Of a DNA stretch of 64,000 nucleotides, positions 63,785-64,000 are shown piece after piece (positions within the stretch are counted from its first letter, which is position 1; each line of letters opens with the position of its first letter). A model generated the notes under the pieces. That model saw nothing but the letters and a program-made list of their open reading frames with translations. It did not search any database and was not told where the DNA came from. Source of the DNA: Pseudoalteromonas sp. A25 (GTDB lineage Bacteria; Pseudomonadota; Gammaproteobacteria; Enterobacterales; Alteromonadaceae); the NCBI RefSeq assembly GCF_009176705.1, contig NZ_AP021846.1:1768001-1832000 (forward strand), read 5' to 3'. A program made the translations under genes and the position numbers.

Positions 63785-63903
63785 TTTGGAATACTTGGGA
63801 CAGTCACTCTAATTTCTGCCCCGCGGTTATCTTCGATGTAGGCAACTTCAATGAACTCTTTATGAGTATCTAAGCCAATGAAAAGTATGTTATGTTTAGT
63901 CAT
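63781..63903 (-). pseudogene. IS110-family transposase remnant, copy 2
   Basis: Same 5' fragment as at 63121 (start ATG at 63903). Broken at the same codon after RGAE, and continued by the same repeat motif to IRVTVPS, followed by a different stop. The identical break in both copies shows that the truncated form itself was duplicated. Confidence 0.85.
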
Positions 63904-64000
63904 GCTAGACTCTGCTATTTAGTTATTTCACAAACTAATTATGGCTCTGGCTTTAAGCTAACCCACGAAAATGCGGAGGCTAGCACCGTGTGGGAGTCAT
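63790..64000. repeat. 211-bp direct repeat, copy 2 (runs to window edge)
   Basis: Copy of 63008-63218 with offset 782 and three mismatches. The true right end may lie beyond the window. Confidence 0.97.

Overview
The window looks like chromosome of a marine gammaproteobacterium of the Alteromonadales, most likely Pseudoalteromonas or a close relative. The evidence is moderately AT-rich DNA, the gene orders fur-fldA-ybfE-(DUF2788)-ybfF-seqA-pgm and mfd-csiV, a bkd operon beside astE, an etf divergon, many TonB receptors and secreted peptidases, and short ATACCAATT-type hairpins. This assignment is inference; no rRNA or tRNA gene was recognised.

Layout. 1-3.2 kb: partial LysR regulator divergent from an MFS transporter, a CMD/AhpD-like protein, a small membrane protein and a SCO-type protein. 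3.7-8.5 kb: a large TonB receptor convergent with a lipoprotein polysaccharide deacetylase carrying five Cys-paired repeats. 8.8-13 kb: asnS, a P-loop kinase-like protein, an orphan double-glycine peptide gene, an M28 peptidase. 13-19 kb: DUF3025 gene overlapping a natAB-type ABC exporter, an LpxH-like phosphoesterase, an S9 peptidase. 19.8-24.9 kb: a secreted protein of unknown function, an HDOD protein, proS, trmO, a thioesterase. 25-28.5 kb: ETF-ubiquinone oxidoreductase divergent from etfBA. 28.9-34 kb: a di-haem cytochrome gene cut by an in-frame amber codon, a His-rich TonB receptor behind two Zur-like boxes, yaeQ. 34-37.5 kb: small genes (monooxygenase-like, mntP, rhodanese, lipoproteins) and a second orphan double-glycine peptide gene. 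37.5-43.6 kb: mfd-csiV, aguAB, a PilZ-like gene. 43.7-51.5 kb: GNAT, an RND pump with adaptor and divergent TetR, an ABC exporter. 51.6-57.6 kb: fur to pgm, then astE. 57.8-61.6 kb: bkd operon (E1 alpha, E1 beta, E2).

The last 2.4 kb is different. It holds small membrane-protein genes, an attC-like site, the first half of a Vibrio-type attC, a DUF2867 gene flanked by two 211-bp direct repeats, each with the first 40 codons of an IS110-family transposase, REP-like GGACAGTCACTCTAA motifs, and a displaced 49-bp copy of bkdB. It reads as integron-cassette and mobile-element debris.

Functional links: near-identical palindromes in front of etf and bkd suggest one LiuR-like regulon for branched-chain amino-acid oxidation, in which BKD makes acyl-CoAs whose dehydrogenases pass electrons through ETF and ETF-QO to quinone. 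Two Zur-type boxes explain the His-rich receptor as a probable zinc importer. The most novel items are the two unlinked short peptides that share a Lys-rich leader and a GG motif but have unrelated cores, with no maturation or C39 export gene beside either.
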